64,000 nt of DNA from JAQUBU01 sp036677685 (GCA_036677685.1 JAVBWA010000019.1:1-64000), one strand, 5' to 3'. Numbered from the stretch's first letter, positions 41,909-50,601 are shown. Program-made: numbers and translations. The notes: generated by a model not told the origin, from the letters alone.

Positions 41909-44017
41909 TTATTTTCCGGTGCGGGTTTCGTTTATAGAGTTTGATATTCCATATTTAGCGGCTTTTCTAACTATAGTAGACGCATTTATTTTAAGTTCCT
42001 TGGCCATTTGGCGCGTTGTACGGCACTGGGTATAAGCTTTTTGCAGAAGTTGTTTTTCCAAACTTTCAATGGCGTCTCTTAAAGGCAGGATCGCTGAAAC
42101 CGAAACCTGAGGAGAGGCAGCTAAAGCTGAACCCAGATAAGCCGGCAGATCATCCAATGAAATTATATCTTTGGGAGTTATAACTACCAGTCTTTCAATT
42201 AAATTCTCAACCTCACGGACATTACCCGGCCATTCATAAGCCATAAAGGCTTCCACTACATCGGGGGAGATTCGTTTATTGAGCTTGTATTTACGGTTAA
42301 ATATTTCCATGAAATGCACCACCAGGGAAGGGATTTCTTCTTTACGTTCACGCAGTGGCGGTAGACTGACCGGAATTACGTTAAGCCGGTAGTATAGGTC
42401 TTCACGAAACTGCTTGCGTTGTACCATCTCCTGTAAATCACGGTTGGAAGCGGCCACTATACGCACATCCACTTTGAGCGCCTGCCGGCCTCCCACCCGG
42501 TTGATTTCCTTGCTCTGCAGCACTCGTAATAATTTGACCTGCAAATTCAAAGGAAAGTCACCGATTTCATCCAAAAATAAAGTCCCCCCGGAAGCAAGTT
42601 CAAAATATCCGGGCTTGCCCTCCTTATTGGCTCCGGTAAAGGCTCCGTATTCATAACCGAATAATTCGGATTCCAAAAGACTCTCGGGGATCGCCCCGCA
42701 ATTAACTTTTATTAACGGGCCCTTGCTGCGCGGGCTGTTATTGTGTATGGCTTCCGCGATCATTTCTTTGCCGGTTCCCGACTCCCCGTTGATCATAACT
42801 GTGGAATCTACACCCGCCAGTCGTATCACCATATCCATAAGATTTTTCATCCGTGTCGATTTGATTATCAGTTTATCGCTTCCGCTATACATCCTCAGGG
42901 TGCGCAATTGACTTTCATAGTGCTGGGTTAAACCCTGGGCCTGTTCCAGTTTTTGTTTCAGCATATTTAGTTCGGTAATATCTCGAACATTACAAACCAC
43001 CCTGAATATATTGCCCTTTTTATCGAGTACGGGATTGCCGGTTGACAGAGTCGTTTTACCATTACGGTATTCCTGCATTATGGTTACAATTTTTCTTTCT
43101 CTTATGGCCAGAGAACACGCTGATTCCGACACCAATCCTTCACTTTCGATGTCATCCACATTACGCCCCATGAACTCTTTGGCATCAATACCCATGATAT
43201 TCTGAAAGGCCCGGTTAACCCGCAAAGTTACCCCGTCACCATCGGTGATGTATAATCCATCAAAAGAGGACTCGATAATTGCATCCAATTCTTCGTTTAG
43301 TTCCTTGACATGCAAAAGCTCCCGCGATAGTTCTTCAATTTCGGAAATATCCTGAAGTACAGCTACCGAACCGATTATCTTGCCATCTTTAATAATTGGA
43401 GAACGGTTCGATATAAATAAGTGATCGTTGAGCAGAATTTTTTGAAGGGTTTCCGCTTTCCCGGTTTGAATAATTCCGGTAAGCCGGCTGGTAGGGAAAA
43501 CATCATTGATGCTTTTGCCTTTGACCTCCTGGGCACTGACTCCCAGAAGTTTTTCAGCTGAATGGTTGAACACCCGGATACGGGATTTTTCGTCAACCGA
43601 AACAATCATATTGTGGGTTGAATTGATAATGGTATCAAACTCGTTGGATATATTACGATAAGATTCCAAAAATACTCGCGCCAAATCAGTTCGGGTTATC
43701 ATGCCAACAATCTCGTTATCATCAAGTATTGGCAAACGACCAATACCAGGATGAAGAACATCGTCAATCTCATCATCCACCCTGCCTATGACAATATTGC
43801 AGTTCATAAGCTTTTCCACCGGTTCCTGCATATCCATACCCTGAGCTACCGCCCGGTAAACATGACTCTTGCAAAAGAGCCCCATAAATTGATGGTTCTC
43901 ATCAACTACCGGGGCCCCGTCTATATGATGCTCCAAAAAAACCACAACAGCTTCCTGAATCGATTGCTTGGGTTTCAACAATACCGGGTTGGGTGTCATT
44001 ATTTCTTCCAGTTTCAT
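41909..44017 (-). CDS. CBS-PAS-PAS sigma-54-dependent transcriptional activator
   Basis: 702 residues from the ATG at 44017 (TGAGGTGAT upstream). Two CBS motifs (about 1-120), two PAS domains (about 130-240 and 255-370), an AAA+ sigma-54 interaction domain with Walker A GESGTGKE, GAFTGA (sigma-54 contact loop), and LDEIGDFPLNLQVKLLRVLQ, then a Fis/TyrR-like HTH (TTRQMAKELKINASTIVRKA). CBS pairs usually bind adenosyl nucleotides, and PAS may sense redox or acyl ligands. It likely drives the sigma-54 promoter at 41581 and thereby the com-like gene and perhaps the butyrate operon (inference). Confidence 0.94.
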   Translation of the reverse strand: MKLEEIMTPNPVLLKPKQSIQEAVVVFLEHHIDGAPVVDENHQFMGLFCKSHVYRAVAQGMDMQEPVEKLMNCNIVIGRVDDEIDDVLHPGIGRLPILDDNEIVGMITRTDLARVFLESYRNISNEFDTIINSTHNMIVSVDEKSRIRVFNHSAEKLLGVSAQEVKGKSINDVFPTSRLTGIIQTGKAETLQKILLNDHLFISNRSPIIKDGKIIGSVAVLQDISEIEELSRELLHVKELNEELDAIIESSFDGLYITDGDGVTLRVNRAFQNIMGIDAKEFMGRNVDDIESEGLVSESACSLAIRERKIVTIMQEYRNGKTTLSTGNPVLDKKGNIFRVVCNVRDITELNMLKQKLEQAQGLTQHYESQLRTLRMYSGSDKLIIKSTRMKNLMDMVIRLAGVDSTVMINGESGTGKEMIAEAIHNNSPRSKGPLIKVNCGAIPESLLESELFGYEYGAFTGANKEGKPGYFELASGGTLFLDEIGDFPLNLQVKLLRVLQSKEINRVGGRQALKVDVRIVAASNRDLQEMVQRKQFREDLYYRLNVIPVSLPPLRERKEEIPSLVVHFMEIFNRKYKLNKRISPDVVEAFMAYEWPGNVREVENLIERLVVITPKDIISLDDLPAYLGSALAASPQVSVSAILPLRDAIESLEKQLLQKAYTQCRTTRQMAKELKINASTIVRKAAKYGISNSINETRTGK

Positions 44018-44097
44018 CCATATCACCTCATATTTACCATAACATATTTGGCTGTACAAAATATACTATTTGGATTAAATCCTTCATTTTTTAGCAA

Positions 44098-44133
44098 GAA
44101 AAAAAGCGCCCTGTTTTTAGCACAGAGCGCTTT
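44098..44133 (-). terminator. Intrinsic terminator after the TOBE-domain gene
   Basis: Minus strand: 11-bp stem AAGCGCTCTGT/ACAGGGCGCTT (one G-U pair) followed by seven T, 18 bp after the stop codon. Confidence 0.88.
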
Positions 44134-44150
44134 GATGTTTTGACTAAAAA

Positions 44151-44552
44151 TTATTTCATAAGTTTTACATTGCTGGCTTTAAAAACCAAGGTGGCTATAT
44201 CCCCTTCTCTTTTCCCGCTTTCTCTAAGATTAGCAAGGGGTATCATGGAACTAACCTTCTTCTCCCCGGCTTTTATTGTAAGTATAGCTGTTTCATCACC
44301 TTCAATTATACTTACAATACGGCCGCTTAAACGATTTATCAGGCCTATATTGGCTTCGCTTGGTCCCTGCATCTGCCTGGCAATCTTACTTTCCTTCTTA
44401 TCCAGGACTCCTACAGCATTAGTTGCATACTGGTCACGATTCGACCCTTTTCCAATTTCATAATACTCATGATAAACATTGCATTCCGCTTCGCTCCTGC
44501 CACATACTCCGCAAGCTTCGCATGTTCTACAATCCCAGCATAAATCTAGCAC
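44151..44552 (-). CDS. TOBE/Mop-domain protein with Cys-rich N-terminus
   Basis: 133 residues from a GTG at 44552, eight bases after AGGAGG; a TTG two codons earlier is too close to that site. Residues about 5-25 contain six Cys in CWDCRTCEACGVCGRSEAEC, suggesting a metal or Fe-S site. The C-terminal 65 residues form a TOBE/Mop domain (LSGRIVSIIEGDETAILTI, LRESGKREGDIATLVFKASNVKL), usually a molybdate or tungstate binder. The combination may sense or store oxyanion for molybdo- or tungsto-enzymes such as formate dehydrogenase; this is inference. Confidence 0.8.
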   Translation of the reverse strand: MLDLCWDCRTCEACGVCGRSEAECNVYHEYYEIGKGSNRDQYATNAVGVLDKKESKIARQMQGPSEANIGLINRLSGRIVSIIEGDETAILTIKAGEKKVSSMIPLANLRESGKREGDIATLVFKASNVKLMK

Positions 44553-44644
44553 AAGCAATTCCTCCTATTAGCTTATTAAGTGACTGTTTATTAACATTAG
44601 TTTTATACAAAAGCGAAAAATAATACGAGGCCCGCTGCCAAAAA

Positions 44645-45823
44645 TTATTTTGCCCGCGAAAAACCTTGCCCTAAACGGCCTCGGGTATCAGCCAGTACCG
44701 ACTCTAGAACCGGCAGATATTCTCGGTTCATATGGGGTTCCTGACCAGCCTTTATCTTTTCAATAGCGGCTTCCACAGGTACTACGCGAAACTTAAGTTT
44801 ACCGTTGTCACGATAACTGTGGGAAAAGGTCGGCGTATAAGAAACGGAATCCAGAATCGTTGTATTGCCGGCAAAATCTTTAATAAACTTCATCTTTAAA
44901 ACAATGCCGCTGTTGCGCTCTTGTCCGATCTGGTGGCTTATGAAATTACCCAAACCGTAAATGACAAACTTGTCTTTGCCCTTAACTTTTAAAACTTCCA
45001 TAGTTTGAATAACATGCGGATGACTTCCCAGAATAATATCAGCACCAGCTTCGAGGTACTCTTTAGCCTGCAATTTCTGTTCGGCGCTGGGTTGGGGATG
45101 GTATTCCAGCCCCCAGTGCAGGATAAGAACTATAATATCAGCATTTTTTCGTACGCTTTTTATATCTGCCAGTATCTTGTCCTTATCCATGAAATTAACC
45201 AGAAAAGAGTATTGGGGAGCAACCGGTATTCCATTGGTGCCATAGGTATAAGCAAGATACGCTACCTTAACTCCTCTTATATCTTTAATTAAAAATTTTT
45301 CGCTTTCTTTAGCACTTTTATAAGTTCCGACTGTTTCCAGCCCAGCTGCCCGCAGCACATCCAAGGTGCGCAAGGCCCCTTTGACTCCCCGGTCCAAACA
45401 ATGATTATTGGCCGTAACTACCAGATCAAAACCAGCATCCTTAAAGGTTTTGGCCGCTGCATCAGGACTGTTGAACAAAGGATAGCCGGTATAACCGGTC
45501 TCCGGCCCCGCCATCGCAGCTTCAAAATTTGTGCTGCTGTAGTCTCCTTCGGCAATCAAATCCTTTACCTCGGTAAAAAAGTTATCGAAATTATAGCTGC
45601 CGTCAGGTTGAAGCCCGGAACTGATTTGAGTGTTGTGCATTAAGCAATCACCGGCGGCGGTAAGGATAATGGTTTCTCGATGGTCGGGCACAACCGGATT
45701 GGTTTCGGCGACGACGGGCAGGGCGCTATTTGGCTGGGTATAGGTATATAGATTTAATGAGGCCGAGATGCCTATGGCTATAAGGACCGTAATTATTAAA
45801 AATCTTCTTAACAAGCAGCTCAC
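44645..45823 (-). CDS. CapA/PgsA-like membrane-anchored metallophosphatase-fold protein
   Basis: 392 residues with an N-terminal membrane anchor (about 8-28) and the PGA_cap domain: ILTAAGDCLMHNTQI, TNFEAAMAG, TANNHCLDRGVKGA, LILHWGLEYHPQPSAEQ and ADIILGSHPHVIQTME, with the metal-binding Asp/His residues in place. Homologues are linked to poly-gamma-glutamate export or cell-envelope processes, but no pgsBC/capBC genes are here. The longest frame starts at GTG; a TTG three codons on (45814) is better spaced to GGAGTGAG. Confidence 0.88.
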   Translation of the reverse strand: MSCLLRRFLIITVLIAIGISASLNLYTYTQPNSALPVVAETNPVVPDHRETIILTAAGDCLMHNTQISSGLQPDGSYNFDNFFTEVKDLIAEGDYSSTNFEAAMAGPETGYTGYPLFNSPDAAAKTFKDAGFDLVVTANNHCLDRGVKGALRTLDVLRAAGLETVGTYKSAKESEKFLIKDIRGVKVAYLAYTYGTNGIPVAPQYSFLVNFMDKDKILADIKSVRKNADIIVLILHWGLEYHPQPSAEQKLQAKEYLEAGADIILGSHPHVIQTMEVLKVKGKDKFVIYGLGNFISHQIGQERNSGIVLKMKFIKDFAGNTTILDSVSYTPTFSHSYRDNGKLKFRVVPVEAAIEKIKAGQEPHMNREYLPVLESVLADTRGRLGQGFSRAK

Positions 45824-46191
45824 TCCAGCTATGTATCAATCTGAAAAGGCAAAATCTTTTTGTCAATATATCATTTAGCCTAATACCTCAGATTATTGTA
45901 CTGCTAAATTTTACTGCCGTCTTGAGAAAATTGACCTATTATTTTTTAGGTCCATAAGGGAAGTACCCTGCTCAGTTAAAGATTACTAAGGCTTCCATAA
46001 GTGTTATATTAAGTAATGTTAATTAGCTAACCCTTCATGCCCGCAGGGTATAAGCGTCTATGAAAATACGTTTACGTTATAAATGGGAACCATTTTGACG
46101 AGAGATTTAATAAGATTTTTCTTTTTACTATTTTTCTCTTCGTAAATCAGCGTCTAATTGTTAGATATTTTCATACTAAATTGACTTTTCC

Positions 46192-46710
46192 ATGCTAAAA
46201 TACTTGAAAGGAAAGCCCATTAATTATAGGGAGATGATGTATCTGATGGAACCCAAGCCTGCTTCAGCATCAAGTGTTACCATGAATCAAATCGTACTGC
46301 CCTTTCAAACCAATGTAGCCGGCAACATGCATGGCGGCGAGGTAATGAAGCTTATGGACTCGGCTGCTGGAGTAGTGGCCCAGCGTCACTCGCTTTGCAA
46401 TGTAGTAACCGCCAGTGTAACCAATCTATCCTTTTTGGAACCTATTTTTCTCGGGGATTTGGTTATTTGTAATGCTGAATTAAGATATGCCGGAAAAACT
46501 TCTATGGAGGTTTATGTCTGCGTTAAAGCGGAAAATTTAAATCGGGGAGAAATCAAACCTGTAGTCGAAGGTTATTTTTTTATGGTGGCTTTGGACAGAA
46601 ACGGCCGTCCCGCCACGGTTCCTCCGCTCAAACTAGAAAATGATGAACAGATAAACCATTTTGAAGAAGCCAAGGCGAGAATTGATAACCTGAAGAAAAA
46701 TCGCAGGTAA
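46192..46710 (+). CDS. Hotdog-fold acyl-CoA thioesterase (YciA/BACH type)
   Basis: 172 residues. The BFIT/BACH signature TNVAGNMHGGEVMKLMDSAAG and the block VVTASVTNLSFLEPIFLGD are present. It hydrolyses acyl-CoA to free acid and CoA. It is the only plus-strand gene between 22.6 and 53.5 kb. The start is uncertain: ATGs at 46192, 46234 and 46246 are all in frame, and GGGAG lies before the second and third. The 370-bp region upstream (45824-46191) shows no clear gene or strong promoter. Confidence 0.85.
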   Translation: MLKYLKGKPINYREMMYLMEPKPASASSVTMNQIVLPFQTNVAGNMHGGEVMKLMDSAAGVVAQRHSLCNVVTASVTNLSFLEPIFLGDLVICNAELRYAGKTSMEVYVCVKAENLNRGEIKPVVEGYFFMVALDRNGRPATVPPLKLENDEQINHFEEAKARIDNLKKNRR

Positions 46711-46712
46711 CT

Positions 46713-47549
46713 TTAATCCAGGCTTATACGCCCTAGCTTGCCTTTACGAAAATCCTGTATCAATGCGGTGCAGGTTTTATCTAAATCCAGACTCCCCCCT
46801 TTAGACAGATGTCCCAGCCTCCGGGATATTTGTGCCAGGATTTCTTCATCGGGTAAATTAAACGCATCAATCTTGAACTTTTCCTGCAAGGTTTGGGGTG
46901 ATTTTTCTTTTAATACCCTGATTAAATAGAGGCTGACTTCATATTCGCTATATGCTTTTTCACCGACTATATTAAGCAGGGCGAGTTTCAAACCCTGTTC
47001 CTCGACTTCGACTTTGGGCCACATAAGACCGGGGGTATCCAGAAATTCTATATCTTCGCGAACTCTCACCCACTGTTTGCCCCTGGTAATACCCGGTTTG
47101 GCTCCGGTTCGCGCCATCTTTCTGCCAACCAGACAGTTTAAAAAGGTAGATTTGCCAATATTGGGAACTCCCATCACCATTACCCGGGCCGCCCTCACCC
47201 TTCGGCCTTTGCCTTGCATGGCCTCAGCCCGTTCCTGATAGGCCTGCTTTATCATCTCCAAGACTTCTTCAGCACCCTTGCCATTAGCAGAATCCATGGC
47301 GGCAACCAGGTGACCCTGCTTTTTCAGACTGGCTATATATTTTCTGGTTATGGCTGGATAAGCGAGGTCTTTTTTATTCAAGACAAAAACCATTTTAGTT
47401 CTGCGGGCTATCCGCTCAAGATCCTGATTGCGGCAAGAGAAAGGAGCCCGTGCATCCAGCAGAATTACCGCAACATCGACCAGTTTAATATTTTCTTCGA
47501 TTTCTCGCCGGGCTTTCACCATATGCCCGGGATACCAATTAATGCTCAA
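46713..47549 (-). CDS. rbgA: Ribosome-biogenesis GTPase RbgA (YlqF)
   Basis: 278 residues with circularly permuted GTPase motifs: G4 VLNKKDLA first, G1 GVPNIGKSTFLN and G3 DTPGLMWP later, as in YlqF/RbgA. N-terminal WYPGHMVKARREI is diagnostic. It acts late in 50S assembly. It is preceded by rplS across about 300 bp of repeats and a terminator, and is convergent with the thioesterase gene, whose stop is 2 bp away. In Bacillus rnhB would follow; here rnhB lies 16.6 kb away. Confidence 0.95.
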   Translation of the reverse strand: MSINWYPGHMVKARREIEENIKLVDVAVILLDARAPFSCRNQDLERIARRTKMVFVLNKKDLAYPAITRKYIASLKKQGHLVAAMDSANGKGAEEVLEMIKQAYQERAEAMQGKGRRVRAARVMVMGVPNIGKSTFLNCLVGRKMARTGAKPGITRGKQWVRVREDIEFLDTPGLMWPKVEVEEQGLKLALLNIVGEKAYSEYEVSLYLIRVLKEKSPQTLQEKFKIDAFNLPDEEILAQISRRLGHLSKGGSLDLDKTCTALIQDFRKGKLGRISLD

Positions 47550-47594
47550 AATAATTACTCCTTTTGATTAATTTATAAAGGCCCTAACTGGCAA

Positions 47595-47723
47595 GGGGAC
47601 ATTCCTCCATGATGGAGACATTCCTCCACGATGGGGACATTCCTCCACGATGGGGACATTCCTCCACGATGGGGACATTCCTCCGATGGAGGTGTGTCCC
47701 CATTCTTTATTCGGTGTGTCCCC
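47595..47723. repeat. Tandem 19-bp array and REP-like palindromes (family R2)
   Basis: Five units of GGGGACATTCCTCCACGAT with small changes (unit starts 47595, 47614, 47633, 47652, 47671). The array closes with the inverse GGTGTGTCCCC, which occurs twice. The units share the GGGGACATTCC half of the dispersed REP-like palindromes at 27081, 59982 and 62956. It is not a CRISPR, as there are no spacers. Confidence 0.92.
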
Positions 47724-47730
47724 TTTCCTT

Positions 47731-47762
47731 AAAAAAAAAGAGAATACCCACCGGTATTCTCT
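47731..47762 (-). terminator. Intrinsic terminator after rplS
   Basis: Minus strand: 10-bp perfect stem AGAGAATACC/GGTATTCTCT with a 4-nt loop, followed by nine or more T. It ends the ribosomal-protein operon before rbgA. Confidence 0.9.
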
Positions 47763-47787
47763 CTCCCAAATTTCTTTTGTAGATATT

Positions 47788-47854
47788 TAAGCATCGGCAG
47801 GAACTGCGGAGCAGTTTCAACAAACCGCTGCAACGAGGGTCAAGCTCGTTATAC
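47788..47854 (+). repeat. Dispersed multi-hairpin repeat, family R1, copy 4 (short)
   Basis: Contains GAACTGC-GGA-GCAGTTTC, CCGCTGCAACGAGG and the terminal CTCGTTATA. The right end covers the stop codon of rplS: the TTA in CTCGTTATA is its TAA read on the other strand. Confidence 0.82.
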
Positions 47855-48208
47855 TCTGCCTTTTTCTTTAACCCGGGCCTTTTTACCGGTCAAACCACGC
47901 AGATAGAACAAACGTCCCCTGCGGACTTTTCCCCTTCTGGTGACTTCGATCTTTGCAATCTTGGGGGAATGAATGGGGAAGGTTCTTTCCACTGCAACCC
48001 CATAAGTAGTCCTTCTTACTGTAAAAGTACGAGAAAGGCCACCGCCTCTGATCTTAATGACGGTTCCCTCGTAAATCTGAATTCTCTCCCGGGTGCCCTC
48101 AACAACTTTATAATGAACTTTAACTGTATCACCAGGGCCAAACCGGGGCAGGTCCTTTTTATAGTATTCTTCTTCGATAACTTTGATTATGTCTTGCACC
48201 AATTCCAA
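47849..48208 (-). CDS. rplS: 50S ribosomal protein L19
   Basis: 119 residues, typical of L19, with FGPGDTVKVHYKVVEG, RIQIYEGTVIKIRGGG, ERTFPIHSPKI and RRGKVRRGRLFYLRGL. Last gene of the rpsP-KH-rimM-trmD-methyltransferase-rplS operon. Its stop codon lies inside a dispersed repeat. Confidence 0.98.
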   Translation of the reverse strand: MELVQDIIKVIEEEYYKKDLPRFGPGDTVKVHYKVVEGTRERIQIYEGTVIKIRGGGLSRTFTVRRTTYGVAVERTFPIHSPKIAKIEVTRRGKVRRGRLFYLRGLTGKKARVKEKGRV

Positions 48209-48316
48209 CCTCCTTCCAGAAGGTGTTCATACATTATCTTAAAATGCAGCGGACCACCCTTATTCACACAGAACAAAAGTATTGTATCACAGCGGCCTCA
48301 GAATCTCAAGAAAAAA

Positions 48317-48895
48317 CTATTCCTCAAACCATAATTCTCCTAACAGCCGGTCGAGTATAATTGAGACGGCGCTGCGAACCGATAAATGATTGTAGCTCCT
48401 GCCGGCTTCCAGAGGCTCCATTATGTAATCACAGGCTTCCATGAGTTCTTTTTGCATTCCCCAGCCAGTGCCAAAAAGCAGCAGGAAAACACGTTCTTCA
48501 GTACCAATATAATCGCGGAGCTTTTTGCAGGAAACACTGTTGGGATACAAGCGGGCATCGGTTGCAACCATATAAACCTTTTGCCCTTCCGCCTCTTCAA
48601 TAGTCTTTTTAACTTCTTCCAGGCTTTGAGCAGTCTTTAGAATACTAAAGGCCTCCTGGCGGTCCGGGTTGTACTGGCCGCCGTAACCTTCCTGCCAGTA
48701 GGATACGATTTCTTCAACCAGGCGATGCTGGCTGGGTGAGGGGTGGACAATAAAAAATTTATCCACTTCATAAGTCCTGGCGGCGCGGGCTATATCATGC
48801 AAGTCCAGGTTGGTTATGGAAGTAGTAATTATATCCATCCGTTTGTTGTACATGGGATAATGCAACAAAGCTATATATACCCGTGATTTTCTCAC
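48317..48895 (-). CDS. SPOUT-type RNA methyltransferase between trmD and rplS
   Basis: 192 residues. It belongs to the RNA_Me_trans family found next to trmD in clostridia and thermophiles: YIALLHYPMYNKRMDIITTSITNLDLHDIAR (given in part), FIVHPS, LLFGTGWGMQKELME (the SAM-binding knot region) and YNHLSVRSAVSIILDRLLG. The RNA target is not known. It overlaps trmD by 4 bp, so the two are coupled. Confidence 0.87.
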   Translation of the reverse strand: MRKSRVYIALLHYPMYNKRMDIITTSITNLDLHDIARAARTYEVDKFFIVHPSPSQHRLVEEIVSYWQEGYGGQYNPDRQEAFSILKTAQSLEEVKKTIEEAEGQKVYMVATDARLYPNSVSCKKLRDYIGTEERVFLLLFGTGWGMQKELMEACDYIMEPLEAGRSYNHLSVRSAVSIILDRLLGELWFEE

Positions 48896-49626
48896 TTTTG
48901 TTCTCCCTGTTTAAAAAGTATTTCTTTCATTAATTCTTTTTCCTCGCGGTCCCATTCTTTTTCCAGCAGCAAATCGGGGCGTTTCAGCAATGTCCTTAAG
49001 AGGCTCTGCTGCTTCCGCCAGCGCCGGATGTTTTCATGATGACCGGAGATCAGCACCTTGGGAACATCCTGGCCTTCAATAGAAGCAGGCCGCGTATACT
49101 GAGGATATTCCAACAAGATCTGGCTGAATGATTCCTCCAGAGGCGAATCTTCACCGCCCAGCACTCCGGGCAGCAAGCGAACCGCAGCATCAATCAAAAC
49201 CATGGCCGGTAGTTCGCCTCCGGTAAGAATATAATCACCTATGGAGATTTCTTCATCCACCATATCCATTATTCTTTCATCTATTCCCTCATAATGGCCG
49301 CAAAGAATGATCAAATGTTTTCTTCTTGATAATTCAATAACTTTTTTTTGACCTAAAGGCTTTCCCTGGGGCGACATGTAAACAGTCCAGGAATCTGCTT
49401 TTTTAACGCTTTTAATGGCCGCATTAACCACATCAGCTTTCATAACCATCCCGGCGCCGCCGCCAAAAGGATAATCATCAACCTGCTGGTGCTTGTCATA
49501 GGCGAACTCACGAATGTTGATGGTCTCTATCTGAACCAATCCTTTTTCGCGAGCCCGTTTTATAATACTCTCCCCCAAAGGTGAGATAAACATCTCGGGG
49601 AAAAGAGTCAATATATCTATTCTCAT
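48892..49626 (-). CDS. trmD: tRNA (guanine-37-N1)-methyltransferase
   Basis: 244 residues. Motifs MRIDILTLFPEMF, DDYPFGGGAGMVMK, LILCGHYEGIDERI and SIGDYILTGGELPAMVLIDAAVRL are all present, including the trefoil-knot SAM site. It methylates G37 of tRNAs to prevent frameshifting. AGGAGG lies 4-5 bp before the ATG. The 226-bp gap to rimM holds a TIR-bounded element (see 49677-49820). Confidence 0.98.
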   Translation of the reverse strand: MRIDILTLFPEMFISPLGESIIKRAREKGLVQIETINIREFAYDKHQQVDDYPFGGGAGMVMKADVVNAAIKSVKKADSWTVYMSPQGKPLGQKKVIELSRRKHLIILCGHYEGIDERIMDMVDEEISIGDYILTGGELPAMVLIDAAVRLLPGVLGGEDSPLEESFSQILLEYPQYTRPASIEGQDVPKVLISGHHENIRRWRKQQSLLRTLLKRPDLLLEKEWDREEKELMKEILFKQGEQK

Positions 49627-49676
49627 GCAACCTCCTAAAGCTTAAAGTAATGTCTTTTACATGTTTGAAAGTAGAA

Positions 49677-49820
49677 GGCATACACATGTTATTGCGGAAA
49701 AGCCCGACTATTGGTTGAGAAGACACGCTATATATCCAATCTCCGTAAGCTCAATATAAGTAGCCATCTGAGCCACTTCCCCCCGCCTTTATCTCTTTTC
49801 CTCCATAAAATGCGTATGCC
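49677..49820 (+). mobile_element. MITE-like element R3 with GGCATACACAT terminal inverted repeats
   Basis: 144 bp bounded by GGCATACACAT (49677-49687) and ATGCGTATGCC (49810-49820), one mismatch. The internal segments GACTATTGGTTGAGAAGA and GCCTTTATCTCTTTT recur in the elements at 26924 and 59961. No reading frame. It sits in the trmD-rimM gap of the ribosomal operon. No target-site duplication is obvious. Confidence 0.65.
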
Positions 49821-49852
49821 ATCTAAAATTTTTCCACAATCCCGCTAAATTA

Positions 49853-50371
49853 TTAATCATTAACCAGTCCCGGCAAAAGCCGGACTTTCATGATTTTGGC
49901 CTGGACATCGACATCTATAATAACATCTTTTATAGCCGGAATTAGAATCTCGCCGTATTGAGGCGAGTTTACTACATATACATCATTGGCCCCGGTTTCC
50001 AGAACTTCTTTTAATATACCCAGCTTACCCCTTGTTTCATCATATACTTCCATGCCCTGAAGCTGAAAATGATAATAATATCCTTCCGGCAAGGGATTGA
50101 GTTCACTCTCGTCTATTTTTAAATAAGCATTTTGATATTCCCGTGCAAGCTCGCGGCTGTCTATACCTGAGAATTTGAATAAGTATCCTTCTTTATAAGG
50201 CTTGACTGACTCAATATCAACCTCATAAATATGATCCTTGGTTTGCAGTTTGACTTTGGTCATATTTTTGAAACGTTCGGGAAAATCAGTCAAAGGCATA
50301 ACTTTAACAATACCTGCGTAACCATAGGTTCCTGCTATTCTTCCTACACTGATTAAGTCTTCGGAGTTCAT
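49853..50371 (-). CDS. rimM: 16S rRNA processing protein RimM
   Basis: 172 residues: N-terminal RimM domain (VGRIAGTYGYAGIVKVMPLTDFPERF) and C-terminal PRC-barrel (YYYHFQLQGMEVYDETRGKLGILKEVLETGANDVYVV in part, EILIPAIKDVI). It assists 30S maturation. Separated from the KH gene by about 240 bp containing a long hairpin element. Confidence 0.97.
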   Translation of the reverse strand: MNSEDLISVGRIAGTYGYAGIVKVMPLTDFPERFKNMTKVKLQTKDHIYEVDIESVKPYKEGYLFKFSGIDSRELAREYQNAYLKIDESELNPLPEGYYYHFQLQGMEVYDETRGKLGILKEVLETGANDVYVVNSPQYGEILIPAIKDVIIDVDVQAKIMKVRLLPGLVND

Positions 50372-50478
50372 ACTTCACCACCCAAAATAAAATTAGCCCT
50401 CCGAAATCGCAGACAAAATCGTTAAGCGCCCAGAGCAGGCTAACTAAACAGCCCATGTCAATAAAATCGCGAGGTTTA

Positions 50479-50601
50479 CAGACCGCGTAAAAGGAGTGAA
50501 GAGCAAGGCATTCAAGAAGCCCGTGATTGAGACGTACATAAGTACGTTGATTGAACGGGCTTCTTGAATAACGCAGCTATTTGCTCCTTTTACGCGGTCT
50601 G
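50479..50601. repeat. Long imperfect hairpin element between rimM and the KH gene
   Basis: A 123-bp inverted repeat: the outer 18 bp are identical (CAGACCGCGTAAAAGGAG), a mismatched bubble follows, then ATTCAAGAAGCCCGT pairs perfectly, with ACGTAC-AT-AAGTACGT at the tip. It interrupts an operon of essential genes without a T-run, so it is not a simple terminator. Downstream GGGCTAAAGAATTAGCCC (50603-50620) forms a second small hairpin. Confidence 0.8.

Noticed and set aside
47595..47723. CRISPR array
   Set aside because: The 19-bp units follow one another without spacers and no cas gene is present; it is a REP-related tandem repeat.
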